From positions 17,834-81,833 of the forward strand of contig CALGVD010000029.1 of assembly GCA_937920275.1 (NCBI GenBank): DNA of 64,000 nt, read 5' to 3'. This DNA comes from an uncultured Pseudomonadota bacterium (GTDB lineage: Bacteria > Pseudomonadota > Gammaproteobacteria > Steroidobacterales > Steroidobacteraceae). Each line of letters begins with the position of its first letter. The first letter of the stretch is position 1. The notes below the pieces were generated by a model. It made no database searches. It was not told the DNA's origin and saw nothing but the letters and a program-made list of their open reading frames with translations. A program made the position numbers and the translations under genes. Of this stretch, positions 30,106 through 40,062 are shown in pieces.

Positions 30106-31163
30106 AGGTCTTGTTCGTCGATCGTGACGGCACCCTGATCGAGGAGCCGCCTGACGAGCAGGTCGACTCGCTCGAGAAGGTGCGTTTTTTGCCTGGTGTC
30201 TTCGCCGCCCTCTCACGACTGCGTGATGCGGGCTACACGCTTGTCATGGTGACCAACCAGGACGGCGTCGGCACCGCCTCCTTCCCCACCGACCGTTTCG
30301 AGCTGCCGCAGGCCTTCGTGATCGAGGCCTTCCGCTCGCAGGGATTGGAGTTCGAAGCCGTGTTCGTCTGCCCGCACACGCGCCATGACGGTTGCCGTTG
30401 TCGAAAGCCCGGCACCGCGCTGGTGGATGACTGGATACGCGATCGCGGCGTGGACCTCGCCGCCAGCGTGATGATCGGCGACCGGGACACCGACCTGCAG
30501 TTCGCCCAGAACCTCGGTATCCGCGGCATCCGGGTGCTGGTCGATGGTGGTCCCGCAGAACGCTGGCCAGCGATCGCGACGGAGCTCTTGGCTCGGCGCG
30601 CCTCGGTGGAACGGATCACCCGGGAAACCGCGGTGACGGTCAGCGTCGATCTCGACCACGACGGCGCGCCACACGCGCGGACCGGCATCGGTTTCTTCGA
30701 CCACATGCTCGAACAACTGGGCAAGCACGGTGGCTTCAAGCTCGAACTCGAGTGCAAAGGCGACCTGCAGATCGATGAGCACCACACCATCGAGGATTGC
30801 GCGATCGCGCTCGGTGAAGCGCTGCGCAAGGCCTTGGGTGACAAGCGTGGCATCGCGCGCTATGGGTTCCTGTTGCCGATGGACGAATCCCGCGCGCAGG
30901 TAGCGCTCGATCTGTCGGGGCGGTCGTATGCGGTCTTCGAGGGACGCTTCGGACGCGAGTCGGTGGGCGGCCTACCGACCGAATTGGTGCCGCATTTCTT
31001 CCGCTCACTCGCCGATTCGCTCGGCGCAGCGCTGCATGTGTCGGTCTCCGGCGACAATGCCCACCACATGATCGAAGCCTGTTTCAAAGCGGTCGGCCGG
31101 ACCCTGCGCCAAGCCATCCGACGCGAGGGCGATTCGCTGCCCACGACCAAGGGCGTGCTGTGA
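30102..31163 (+). CDS. hisB: Bifunctional histidinol-phosphatase/imidazoleglycerol-phosphate dehydratase
   Basis: HAD N-domain LFVDRDGTLIEEPP; IGPD domain GIGFFDHMLEQLGKHGGF, DEHHTIEDCAIALGEAL. Confidence 0.96.
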   Translation: MKVLFVDRDGTLIEEPPDEQVDSLEKVRFLPGVFAALSRLRDAGYTLVMVTNQDGVGTASFPTDRFELPQAFVIEAFRSQGLEFEAVFVCPHTRHDGCRCRKPGTALVDDWIRDRGVDLAASVMIGDRDTDLQFAQNLGIRGIRVLVDGGPAERWPAIATELLARRASVERITRETAVTVSVDLDHDGAPHARTGIGFFDHMLEQLGKHGGFKLELECKGDLQIDEHHTIEDCAIALGEALRKALGDKRGIARYGFLLPMDESRAQVALDLSGRSYAVFEGRFGRESVGGLPTELVPHFFRSLADSLGAALHVSVSGDNAHHMIEACFKAVGRTLRQAIRREGDSLPTTKGVL

Positions 31164-31771
31164 TCCAAGATGAGACTTTGATCATCGACTCGGGCGGCGC
31201 GAACGTCGCGTCACTGTTGTTCGCCTTCGAGCGGCTGGGTGTCCCGGCGCGCCTCAGCAACGACCCTGCGGACCTCGCAGCGGCCCGCCGTGCGGTCCTC
31301 CCCGGAGTCGGTGCAGCCGGCGATGCGATGGCGCGCCTGCGCGCCTCAGGGATGGATGTCGCTGTACGCGCATTCCGAGGTCCTCTGCTGGGTATCTGTC
31401 TCGGTATGCAACTGTTGTTCGAGCGCTCGGATGAAGGCGATACGCCGACCCTCGGTCTCGTGCCGGGAAAAGTGTCGGCGTTGACGCCAAGTCCGCGTCT
31501 GCCGTCGCCGCACATGGGCTGGAACACCCTGCAATCGCTCCGGGACGATCCCCTGCTTGCCGGGATCGGCCCGGATGACTGGTTCTATTTCGTGCATGGC
31601 TACCATGTCGCCGCTGGCGTCGATTTCCCGTCCCTGTTGGCCCGCACCGACTACGGCACCGCCATCGCTGCCGCCGTCCGATGCGAGAACTACTGCGGGG
31701 TGCAGTTCCACCCCGAGCGGTCCGGCGAGGCCGGCGCGCGCGTGCTGCGCAACTTCCTGGAGCGCTGTTGA
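31160..31771 (+). CDS. hisH: Imidazole glycerol phosphate synthase, glutaminase subunit
   Basis: IIDSGGANVASLLFAFERLG; LPGVGAAGDAM; GICLGMQLLFERSDEG; CGVQFHPERSGEAG; GTGA start overlap with hisB. Confidence 0.95.
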   Translation: MIQDETLIIDSGGANVASLLFAFERLGVPARLSNDPADLAAARRAVLPGVGAAGDAMARLRASGMDVAVRAFRGPLLGICLGMQLLFERSDEGDTPTLGLVPGKVSALTPSPRLPSPHMGWNTLQSLRDDPLLAGIGPDDWFYFVHGYHVAAGVDFPSLLARTDYGTAIAAAVRCENYCGVQFHPERSGEAGARVLRNFLERC

Positions 31772-32508
31772 TGCGCCTGCTGCCCTCCATCGACCTGCGC
31801 GACGGTCAGTGCGTACGACTGCTTCACGGCGACTTCGACGCCGAGACCCGCTACGACATCACGCCACAAGCGCTGCATTCCCGATACCGCACGCTCGGCG
31901 CTCGCTGGTTGCACTGCGTCGATCTCGACGGCGCGCGTGACGGACAGCTCGCCAACCGTGATCTGATCGAAGCGATGGCTGCCGACGGCCTGCCGCGATT
32001 GCAGGTCGGTGGCGGCGTGCGGTCGCGGGAGATCGTCGAGGACTTGCTGCAGGCGGGCATCGGTCGCGTCATCGTTGGCAGTGCTGCGATCGAAACCCCC
32101 GAGGAGGTCGCCCGCTGGATCGAGGTGTTCGGACCCGAGCGCATCGGCTTGGCGATCGATGTCCGACTCGATGCCGACAGCGTGCCCCGGGTGCAGACGC
32201 GCGGTTGGCTTCAATCGACCTCTGCGACGCTCTGGGACACCGTACAACGGTTCGTTCCTCATGGACTTCAGCATGTGCTGTGCACCGATATCGCCCGCGA
32301 CGGCGCACTGCAGGGGCCGAACCTCGGGCTCTATGCCGATTGCGTGCGCCGGTTCCCCGCGATCGAATGGCAGGCATCCGGCGGTGTGCGCGACGCGCAG
32401 GATCTCGAAGCCCTCGCAGAGGTCGGCGTGGCGGCGGCGATCAGCGGCAAAGCATTGCTGGAGCGGCGGTTCGACGATGCGACACTCGTCCGTTGGCTTG
32501 CTGACTGA
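31771..32508 (+). CDS. hisA: Phosphoribosylformimino-5-aminoimidazole carboxamide ribotide isomerase
   Basis: [59 protein letters not shown]. Confidence 0.95.
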   Translation: MRLLPSIDLRDGQCVRLLHGDFDAETRYDITPQALHSRYRTLGARWLHCVDLDGARDGQLANRDLIEAMAADGLPRLQVGGGVRSREIVEDLLQAGIGRVIVGSAAIETPEEVARWIEVFGPERIGLAIDVRLDADSVPRVQTRGWLQSTSATLWDTVQRFVPHGLQHVLCTDIARDGALQGPNLGLYADCVRRFPAIEWQASGGVRDAQDLEALAEVGVAAAISGKALLERRFDDATLVRWLAD

Positions 32509-32509
32509 G

Positions 32510-33337
32510 ATGCTCGCCCGTCGTCTCATCCCCTGCCTTGATGTGCGCGACGGCCAAGTCGTCAAGGGTGTCCGCTTCCGCGACCACCGCGTCGTCGGCG
32601 ACATCCTTGGACTCGCCGAACGATACCGCGACGAGGGTGCCGACGAACTGGTGTTCTACGACATCACCGCCAGCCCGCAAGGACGGAGCGTCGATCGCAG
32701 TTGGGTGGCGCGTGTGGCGCGGGTGCTCGACATCCCGTTCTGCGTCGCCGGAGGGATCCGCTCGGTGGCCGATGCCGAAGCGGTGCTCGCTGCGGGCGCC
32801 GAGAAGGTGTCGGTGAACTCGCCGGCACTCGAGGATCCCTCGCTGATCGACCGCCTTGCCCAACGCTTCGGCTCGCAGTGCGTGGTCGTCGGTATCGACA
32901 GCGCTGCAGAGCGCTCCACGAGCCCTGCGACGCGCTGGCGCGTGCACCGCTACACCGGCGATGTCCGACGCTCCGGCGAGGCGGACCGCGACACCCTTGA
33001 GTGGCTGCGCGAGGCGCAGGACCGGGGTGCCGGGGAGATCGTGCTCAACTGCATGGGCAGCGACGGTGTCCGGCGTGGCTACGACATCGAACAACTCGCG
33101 GCAGCGCGCGAGCGCTGCCATGTGCCCTTGGTCGCCTCGGGTGGCGCAGGTGAGACCGCCCACTTCATCGAGGTCTTCCGTGCGGCAGGCGTGGACGCCG
33201 CACTTGCCGCGAGCGTCTTCCACAGCGGAGAGCTACCGATCCCCCGACTGAAAACCGAACTGCGCGGCGCGGGGATCCTCGTCCGTCCGCCCACCACCGC
33301 CTCGAGACCGCCATGCACATCACCGCCGACAATCTAG
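32510..33337 (+). CDS. hisF: Imidazole glycerol phosphate synthase, cyclase subunit
   Basis: [69 protein letters not shown]. Confidence 0.96.
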   Translation: MLARRLIPCLDVRDGQVVKGVRFRDHRVVGDILGLAERYRDEGADELVFYDITASPQGRSVDRSWVARVARVLDIPFCVAGGIRSVADAEAVLAAGAEKVSVNSPALEDPSLIDRLAQRFGSQCVVVGIDSAAERSTSPATRWRVHRYTGDVRRSGEADRDTLEWLREAQDRGAGEIVLNCMGSDGVRRGYDIEQLAAARERCHVPLVASGGAGETAHFIEVFRAAGVDAALAASVFHSGELPIPRLKTELRGAGILVRPPTTASRPPCTSPPTI

Positions 33338-33960
33338 ACCGCCTCGATTTCCAGAAGGGCGATGGCCTGCTGCCCGCGGTCGTCCAGGACGCGACGAGCG
33401 GCGCCGTGTTGATGGTCGGTTGGATGAACCCTGACGCACTGCGCGAAACGCTGCGCCGCGGACGGGTGGTGTTCTGGAGCCGTAGCCGGGGCTCGTTGTG
33501 GGAGAAGGGCGAGACTTCGGGCCACACCCTCTCAGTGCACACCCTCACCGCCGACTGCGACCTCGACACACTGCTGGTGACCGCCTCGCCCGCCGGTCCG
33601 ACCTGTCACCTCGGCACAACCACCTGTTTCGGTGAGCCGCCGCTCGTCACGGGCGCCTTCATCGGACGGCTTCAAGGCATCATCGCGTCACGCCTCGCGG
33701 ACGCCCCGACAGACAGCTACACGGCGCGGATCGCCGAGGCTGGCGTGCAACGCGCCGCACAGAAAGTCGGCGAAGAAGGGGTGGAGACAGCGCTGGCTGC
33801 GGTGTCGGGGGATCGCGAAGCGCTGACGGCTGAGGCGGCAGATCTGGTCTACCATCTGTTGCTGCTGCTGAAGCTCGGCGGGTCGTCGCTGGAAGAGGTC
33901 GAGCGGGAACTGTCCCGCCGGCACGATGCCCGTCAGAGCGCGAACTCGGGCGCGGGCTGA
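33313..33960 (+). CDS. hisI: Bifunctional phosphoribosyl-AMP cyclohydrolase/phosphoribosyl-ATP pyrophosphatase
   Basis: [63 protein letters not shown]-terminal pyrophosphatase [36 protein letters not shown]. Confidence 0.95.
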   Translation: MHITADNLDRLDFQKGDGLLPAVVQDATSGAVLMVGWMNPDALRETLRRGRVVFWSRSRGSLWEKGETSGHTLSVHTLTADCDLDTLLVTASPAGPTCHLGTTTCFGEPPLVTGAFIGRLQGIIASRLADAPTDSYTARIAEAGVQRAAQKVGEEGVETALAAVSGDREALTAEAADLVYHLLLLLKLGGSSLEEVERELSRRHDARQSANSGAG

Positions 33961-36533
33961 CGCAGATTGTAGTCGGATGACATCGCCGCGCCATAGGCGC
34001 CCGCCGTCGCGACGAGGATGACATCACCTTCGCCGGTCGATACCGGCAGCAGGCGTCCGTGGCCGAGCACATCGCCGGTCTCGCAGATCGGCCCGACGAC
34101 ATCCACCTCACGCATCGGCCCTTCGCCCAGGCGACTGAGGTTCACGATGTCGTGGTGAGCGCCATAAAGCGCCGGTCGGATCAACGAATTCATACCGGTC
34201 GCGATGCCGACATAGGCGCTCGCGCCTTTCCTCTTCAACTGCGTCACGCGTGCGAGCAGCACGCCCGCCTCCGCCACCACGAAGCGCCCAGGCTCGAGCC
34301 ATAACTCGCGTCCGCCGAGACCGGGAAGCAGTGCCTCGAGCGACGCATCAAGGGCACCGAGATCGATCGCTGCCCGCCCCTCACGATCCGGTACGCCGAG
34401 CCCACCGCCCAGATCGAGGACCCGCGCCTCGGGAAAGAATGCACAGACCTCCAGCAGCAGCCGTCCGACGCTCGCCCAATGCGCTGCATCGAGGATCCCG
34501 CTGCCTGCATGCACATGCAGCCCGGTGATACGCACACCGTGCGCCTTCGCAAGCGACGCAGAACGCTCGAGATCATCGACCGCGATGCCGAACTTCGACG
34601 CCGTTCCACCGGTGCGCACATGCGCATGATGGCCACGCCCGACGCCGGGATCGATCCGCAGGAACAACGACCGACCCGAGAAGATCGAACCCCATTCGAG
34701 CAGAGGATGCAGATTGTCGAGCGTGAGTTGCACCCCGAGCCCGAGCGCCCACTCGTACTCATGCCGCGGCGCGAAGTTGGGGGTGAAGAGGATCTGCGCC
34801 GGCGACAGATCCGGGAGCACGGTGAGCGCCTGCTCGATCTCACCGCGTGACACACATTCGATGCCGAAACCCGCCGCGTGGACCGTGCGCAACACAGCCG
34901 GGTGCGGATTCGCCTTCATGGCATAAGAGAGGTGCGTAACGGATCGCAGGGATCGGAGCGCCGCGCAACGCGCGGCCACGGTCGCGGTGTCGTAGACATA
35001 GGCGGCATCGCGGTCAGCCATCAGCGCCAGCAGCTCCGGTCGGCGACGATGCCACCAGGCAGGCGCGCTGTTCGGGGCGGTGACCGAGCCCTCGGTCAGT
35101 GACTGCCAAGACCTGCCGAGCACACGATCGTCAGGCGCCGTCGCGATCAGCAGTTCGTGCAGGTCAGCGACCAAGCGCGCACCTTGAGCCTCATCGACCA
35201 CGAAGGTGAGATTGAGGTCATTGGCCGCCTGGCTTACGAGGTGGATCCGTTGCTCAGCGAAAAGCTCCAGAGCGCCGCCCAAGCCATGCAGGATGCCGCG
35301 GATGTTCCGCCCGACCAAGCTGACCGATGCGCAGGGACCGATGATCTGCGCGCGGCAGTGCGGCAGCAGATCCCGCTGCAGCGCGTCGAGCACGGCATCC
35401 CCCAAAGAATTCGCTTGCGGATCGAGCGACACGGTGACGTTGGTCTCGCTGGTGGAGATCAGATCGACCGACAAGCCGTGCTGCTTGAAGACCTGGAACG
35501 CATCGGCCAGGAAGCCCACCTGATGCCACATCCCCGGGCTGTCCATCGAGACGAGCGTGACGCCGTTCTTCGCGCAGATGGCCTTGACTTGGCCGCCCTC
35601 TCCCGCCGGGGAGTCACTGATGCGGGTGCCGCCGAGCGCCGGCGCCTGGGTCGCGTAGATGGACAACGGTATGCCGTATTGACGCACCGGCAGCAGGCAT
35701 CGCGGATGCAGCACTTTCGCGCCGGCGGTGGCGATCTCCTGCGCCTCGTCGTAGGACAGCTCCAACAATTGCCGAGCAGCCGGCGTGGCGCGTGGATTGG
35801 CGCTGAACATCCCGGGGACATCGGTCCAGATCTCCAGCTCCCGAGCCTGAAGGATCGCTGCGAAATAGGCCGCTGAGGTATCCGAGCCACCGCGACCGAG
35901 CAGCACGGTGTCACCGGCGGCGTCACCGGCGATGAAGCCCTGCGTGACGACGACCGACCCCAAGGCGCAAAGCCGCGCCCGTAGCGCGGGATCGGGACGG
36001 AACTCGCAGGTGGCGGAGAGGTACGCGGCCTGTTCGGTCGCGGCCTCTCGCCGCACCGCGCGCAGCACCTCGCGTGCATCGAGCCATACCGCTGGCAGAC
36101 CCTGGGCACGCAGATAGGCCTCGCCCAAGGCAGTCGCCAGCAACTCTCCGTACGCGATCACCGCTGCTCGATCGCGCGCGGTCGGCGCCCCGCGCTCGGC
36201 GATCGCCTCAAGGCGTGATCGTAACGACGAGAACTGCGCCTCGAACGACGGGATCTCACGAAGACCGAGATCGAGGGCGAGGGAAAGATGACGCTCGCGC
36301 ACGGCGAGCAGGTCGGCGGACGCGCCCTGATGGATCGCCGCGGTGAACGCGCGCTCCAGCAGGTCGGTGACCCCGCTGAGCGCCGAATGAACGATGAGGA
36401 CAGGACTGCCGTCGTCGCTACGCTCTCGGACCGTGGCGGCGATGTTGCGCCAATTGGCGAGGCTCGAGACGCTGGTGCCGCCGAACTTAAGGACCCGCCA
36501 CTCGGTCGACCCGCGGTGATCCGCGCTCGCCAT
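33933..36533 (-). CDS. Bifunctional aspartate kinase/diaminopimelate decarboxylase
   Basis: N-terminal AK (VLKFGGTSVSSLANWRNIAATV; TVLLGRGGSDTSAAYFAAIL), ACT-like middle, C-terminal LysA (YAMKANPHPAVLRTVHAAGFGIECVSRGEIEQAL; HVHAGSGI; GPICETGDVLG). Confidence 0.95.
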   Translation of the reverse strand: MASADHRGSTEWRVLKFGGTSVSSLANWRNIAATVRERSDDGSPVLIVHSALSGVTDLLERAFTAAIHQGASADLLAVRERHLSLALDLGLREIPSFEAQFSSLRSRLEAIAERGAPTARDRAAVIAYGELLATALGEAYLRAQGLPAVWLDAREVLRAVRREAATEQAAYLSATCEFRPDPALRARLCALGSVVVTQGFIAGDAAGDTVLLGRGGSDTSAAYFAAILQARELEIWTDVPGMFSANPRATPAARQLLELSYDEAQEIATAGAKVLHPRCLLPVRQYGIPLSIYATQAPALGGTRISDSPAGEGGQVKAICAKNGVTLVSMDSPGMWHQVGFLADAFQVFKQHGLSVDLISTSETNVTVSLDPQANSLGDAVLDALQRDLLPHCRAQIIGPCASVSLVGRNIRGILHGLGGALELFAEQRIHLVSQAANDLNLTFVVDEAQGARLVADLHELLIATAPDDRVLGRSWQSLTEGSVTAPNSAPAWWHRRRPELLALMADRDAAYVYDTATVAARCAALRSLRSVTHLSYAMKANPHPAVLRTVHAAGFGIECVSRGEIEQALTVLPDLSPAQILFTPNFAPRHEYEWALGLGVQLTLDNLHPLLEWGSIFSGRSLFLRIDPGVGRGHHAHVRTGGTASKFGIAVDDLERSASLAKAHGVRITGLHVHAGSGILDAAHWASVGRLLLEVCAFFPEARVLDLGGGLGVPDREGRAAIDLGALDASLEALLPGLGGRELWLEPGRFVVAEAGVLLARVTQLKRKGASAYVGIATGMNSLIRPALYGAHHDIVNLSRLGEGPMREVDVVGPICETGDVLGHGRLLPVSTGEGDVILVATAGAYGAAMSSDYNLRQPAPEFAL

Positions 36534-36540
36534 CGCGACC

Positions 36541-36768
36541 TCAGCCTTCGTCGTCGTAGACTTCCCGCAAGTCTTTGGCGAGCCGTTTTTCAGCCAAGAC
36601 CTCTTCGAGCTTGCTCCAAGCCGCCTTACCGCGTTTGCCGGGGACAGGTCGGGAACGCCGGTCGACGCGATCCAGAAATCGGTCGTAATCCTGCCCTTCT
36701 TCCTGAGCCGGGGGTTCCCCGAGCAGGTCCTCGTCGATCTGGAAGCTGTCGGAATCCCGTTCGGACAT
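36541..36768 (-). CDS. PA3496-family-like small acidic protein
   Basis: 75 aa; C-terminal AAWSKLEEVLAEKRLAKDLREVYDDEG resembles the PA3496 family motif. Confidence 0.65.
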   Translation of the reverse strand: MSERDSDSFQIDEDLLGEPPAQEEGQDYDRFLDRVDRRSRPVPGKRGKAAWSKLEEVLAEKRLAKDLREVYDDEG

Positions 36769-36935
36769 GGGAGCGGCTGGTCCTTTACCTAGTGAAACCT
36801 GATTCTATTCGCCAATTAAAACAGAGGGTTACAAAAAACCATGCATCGGCGAAGGCCGCACTATATCGAAACCACGTCGCAGTGCAAGCGCGGCAGCGCC
36901 CGTCGCAATCAAGTGTCCGCCGCAGGCAAAGGGGT

Positions 36936-37760
36936 CTACCTGCGTCGGACCCCATCACGCACCACGACAGGAGCGCCCCGCGACAGCCCAAGCACGTCTG
37001 CCGCCCGCCCCTCCGCGACGGCGATCTCGATCACGCCGAACGAATTCACCAAGGCCAAGGCCACCCCTGGACGACAGTCCCCATAGGTCCTGCGTAGCAC
37101 CAACGCCAGGTTGCCGGCATGCACCACCGGCTCACGGAAAGAGGCGAGCGTCCCGGAGTCGATGTTGGTGATCAGATTGCCGAAGTGATCGATCGTGACG
37201 ATCGCACCGGCGATGCGATCCTCGGTGATGATCGGCTCATCGAGCCACGAGGGGACCAACTCGGCGATCGGCTCACCGACCTGCTCAGGGGTCAATCGTC
37301 CGGCTGCAAGTTCAGCCGCGAGCGGCGCAAAGATATCCCGACCGTGGAAAGTCGCGCTTGCGCGCCCGATGCCGCAGCGGGTCATCCCTTGCGGTGTGAG
37401 GCGCCATGCCACGGCCGCCGCATCGGACTGCTTCACCGGTGCCAGCAGTCCATTGTCAGGCGCAAGCAGCAGATGCCCCCTTGAAGCGAGCAGGACGATA
37501 TCGCGGGCGGTTCCGACCCCCGGGTCGACGACCGCGACATGCACCGAACCCGGCGGGAACCATCCGTACGACCGTGCCAACCAGAACCCCGCTTCAGCCG
37601 GCCAGTGGGCCAGCACCTCGTGGGTCAGATCGATGAGCCTTGCCGCCGGATGGCGCGCGAGGATGCAGCCTTTCATGACGCCGACGAACGGATCCCTCGA
37701 GCCGAAATCAGAGGTCAGCGTGATGACACCACTGGGCAGGACTGGAGAGGGGTTACCCAT
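36936..37760 (-). CDS. SAM hydrolase/SAM-dependent halogenase (DUF62) family protein
   Basis: ITLTSDFGSRDPFVGVMKGCILARHPAARLIDLTHEV; HVAVVDPGVGTARDIVLL; LLLAPDNGLL. Confidence 0.9.
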   Translation of the reverse strand: MGNPSPVLPSGVITLTSDFGSRDPFVGVMKGCILARHPAARLIDLTHEVLAHWPAEAGFWLARSYGWFPPGSVHVAVVDPGVGTARDIVLLASRGHLLLAPDNGLLAPVKQSDAAAVAWRLTPQGMTRCGIGRASATFHGRDIFAPLAAELAAGRLTPEQVGEPIAELVPSWLDEPIITEDRIAGAIVTIDHFGNLITNIDSGTLASFREPVVHAGNLALVLRRTYGDCRPGVALALVNSFGVIEIAVAEGRAADVLGLSRGAPVVVRDGVRRR

Positions 37761-37803
37761 CGCCCTAGGCTATCATCGTCTTTCTTGTATGGAAGGAAAG
37801 CTC

Positions 37804-38583
37804 ATGACGAACGACCCCACCCGCGCATTCCGACTGGACGGTCGTGTCGCTGTCATCACCGGAGCCTCGAGCGGCATCGGTGCCGAACTCGCCCGCGCGT
37901 TCGCGAGAGCCGGTGCGGGAGTCGCCGTGATCGCTCGCCGCGCCGACCGGCTCGAGACTCTGGTGAGCGGACTGCGGGCCGAGGGCGCAACCGCGCTGCC
38001 CGTGTCGCTCGATGTCCGCGATACGGCTGCACTGCCTGCGGCCTTCGACCGTATCACCGCCGAACTCGGCGTCGCCGATATATTGGTCAACAACGCTGGT
38101 ATCGCGAGGGTCGGCAGTTTCCTGCGCGCCTCGGCAGCCGAGCGCGACGACAGCTTTGCCGTCAATTTCGACGCCGCATGGGATCTTTCAGCCGAGGCAT
38201 CGCGTCGCATGATCGCCGCCGCCCGTCCCGGCTGCATCATCAACATCGCCTCGGTGCTCGCCTTGGGTGCGGCCCCCGGATATGCAGCCTACGCAGCGTC
38301 AAAAGCCGCCTTGGTGCAGTTGACGCGCTGCCTCGCCCTCGAGTTGCAGCGGCATTCGATCCGGGTCAACGGGCTCGCGCCAGGCTGGTTCGTGACCGAG
38401 ATGAATGACGACTGGCTCACCTCGCCGGAAGGGCTGGACTATCTTGCACGGACCCCCGCCCGCCGAGCCGGTCGACTCGAGGAGTTGGTGGGGCCCGCAC
38501 TGTTGCTGGCGAGTGACGCGGGGTCCTTCATCAACGGCGTGACGCTGGCGGTCGACGGCGCCCATCACGCGGCGCTCGCCTGA
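37804..38583 (+). CDS. SDR family oxidoreductase
   Basis: VAVITGASSGIGAELARAFARAGAGVAVIARR; ILVNNAGIA; YAAYAASKAAL; RVNGLAPGWFVTEM. Confidence 0.93.
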   Translation: MTNDPTRAFRLDGRVAVITGASSGIGAELARAFARAGAGVAVIARRADRLETLVSGLRAEGATALPVSLDVRDTAALPAAFDRITAELGVADILVNNAGIARVGSFLRASAAERDDSFAVNFDAAWDLSAEASRRMIAAARPGCIINIASVLALGAAPGYAAYAASKAALVQLTRCLALELQRHSIRVNGLAPGWFVTEMNDDWLTSPEGLDYLARTPARRAGRLEELVGPALLLASDAGSFINGVTLAVDGAHHAALA

Positions 38584-38589
38584 AAGGCC

Positions 38590-40062
38590 TCAGCGGCTGG
38601 CCAACCAACCGGCTGCGAAATACCCGACGGTCGAGATGACCACCGCTGCCGCGAGGTTGACCGACCATCCGGCGCGCAACATCTGGCCGATGCTCACCCG
38701 GCCCGAGCCGAACACCAGCGCATTGGCCGGCGTACCCACCGGCAGCATGAAACCGGCTGACGCGGCCATCGCAGCGGGGGCCACCAGCGCCAACACCGAG
38801 TGCTCCGAGCCGGCCGCGACAGCCGCCATGATCGGCATGAAGGTCGCCGCCGTCGAGACATTGCTGTTGAGCTCGGTCCAGACGATCAGCAGCAACACCA
38901 TCGCGATGATCAGCAGCGGCAACGGCCAACCGCCGAGGCCCGCGAGCAGAACACCCAGCGTCTGCGCGAGCGTGCTCTCCTGGATGGCCGCAGCGAGCGC
39001 GAGGCCACCACCGAAGAGCAGCAGCACCGTCCACGGCAGAGCGGCAAGGTCCGACGGACGCAGCAAGGCCTCGCGGCTGCTTCCGGAGGGGATGAGGAAC
39101 AGGCTCAGACCGGCGGCGACGGCGATGACCGTGTCATCGAGTCCCCCGAGTCCTGGGAGGTCGCTGAGCCAGGGCCGCGTGACCCAAAGGAACGCCGCCG
39201 CGATCGCCACGACCGCCACCCGTTTCTCCTGGATGCTCAGGCCACCGAGCCCGGCGAACCCGGCGTGCACCGCCGAGCGATCGATGGGGATGCGGCGCGG
39301 ATCGAACGGCAACCCGACCCGCACCAACAGGAACCACGCAGCCGGCAAGAGCAGCGCCACCGTGGGCAGGCCGAATGCAAGCCAATCGAGAAAGGTGATG
39401 TCGACACCGAAATTGCGCGCCATGAAGCCCTGTACGAGCGCGTTGGTGGGCGTACCGATCAAAGTCCCCATGCCACCGATGGTCGCGCCATAGGCGACCG
39501 CGAGCAGCAACGCCGCGGTGAAGTGCGCAAGATCACGACCCGGTGATGCGGCACCGATCGGCGCTGTCATCGAGGCGATGGCGATCGCGACCGGCAGCAT
39601 CATGAGGGCGCTCGACGTGTTCGACACCCACATGCTGATGAAAGCGGTGGCGAGCATCATGCCGAGCACCAGACGCCTGGGTTCGGTACCGACCTTGAGC
39701 ATGATCGCGAAAGCCATCCGGCGATGCAGCTGCCAGCGCTCCATCGCCAACGCGACGAGGAAGCCCCCGAGCAACAACAACACTGAAGGGTTCGCGTACT
39801 CGGCGAGCACCGTCCGTGCATCCGGAACGCCGAGAAGCGGCACGATGATGATCGGCAGCAGCGCCGTGGCGGCCAGCGGGATCGCTTCGAGCGCCCACCA
39901 AAGGGCCATCCAACCGACGAGGCCGAGGACCTGCCAGGAGGTGCCCTCGAACCCACTGGGCGCGGGCATCAAGAGCGTGGCGACGAAGAAGATCGGACCC
40001 GGGAGCAGGCGCCAAAGCGAGAGTCGCGGCGTGTTGGGCGACTCCTCGCTCTGCGCCCTCAC
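38590..40062 (-). CDS. SLC13/DASS family permease
   Basis: Multi-TM; WWALEAIPLAATALLPIIIVPLLGV; SNTSSALMMLPVAIAI; GTPTNALVQGFM; LPVGTPANALVFGSGRV. Confidence 0.9.
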   Translation of the reverse strand: MRAQSEESPNTPRLSLWRLLPGPIFFVATLLMPAPSGFEGTSWQVLGLVGWMALWWALEAIPLAATALLPIIIVPLLGVPDARTVLAEYANPSVLLLLGGFLVALAMERWQLHRRMAFAIMLKVGTEPRRLVLGMMLATAFISMWVSNTSSALMMLPVAIAIASMTAPIGAASPGRDLAHFTAALLLAVAYGATIGGMGTLIGTPTNALVQGFMARNFGVDITFLDWLAFGLPTVALLLPAAWFLLVRVGLPFDPRRIPIDRSAVHAGFAGLGGLSIQEKRVAVVAIAAAFLWVTRPWLSDLPGLGGLDDTVIAVAAGLSLFLIPSGSSREALLRPSDLAALPWTVLLLFGGGLALAAAIQESTLAQTLGVLLAGLGGWPLPLLIIAMVLLLIVWTELNSNVSTAATFMPIMAAVAAGSEHSVLALVAPAAMAASAGFMLPVGTPANALVFGSGRVSIGQMLRAGWSVNLAAAVVISTVGYFAAGWLASR

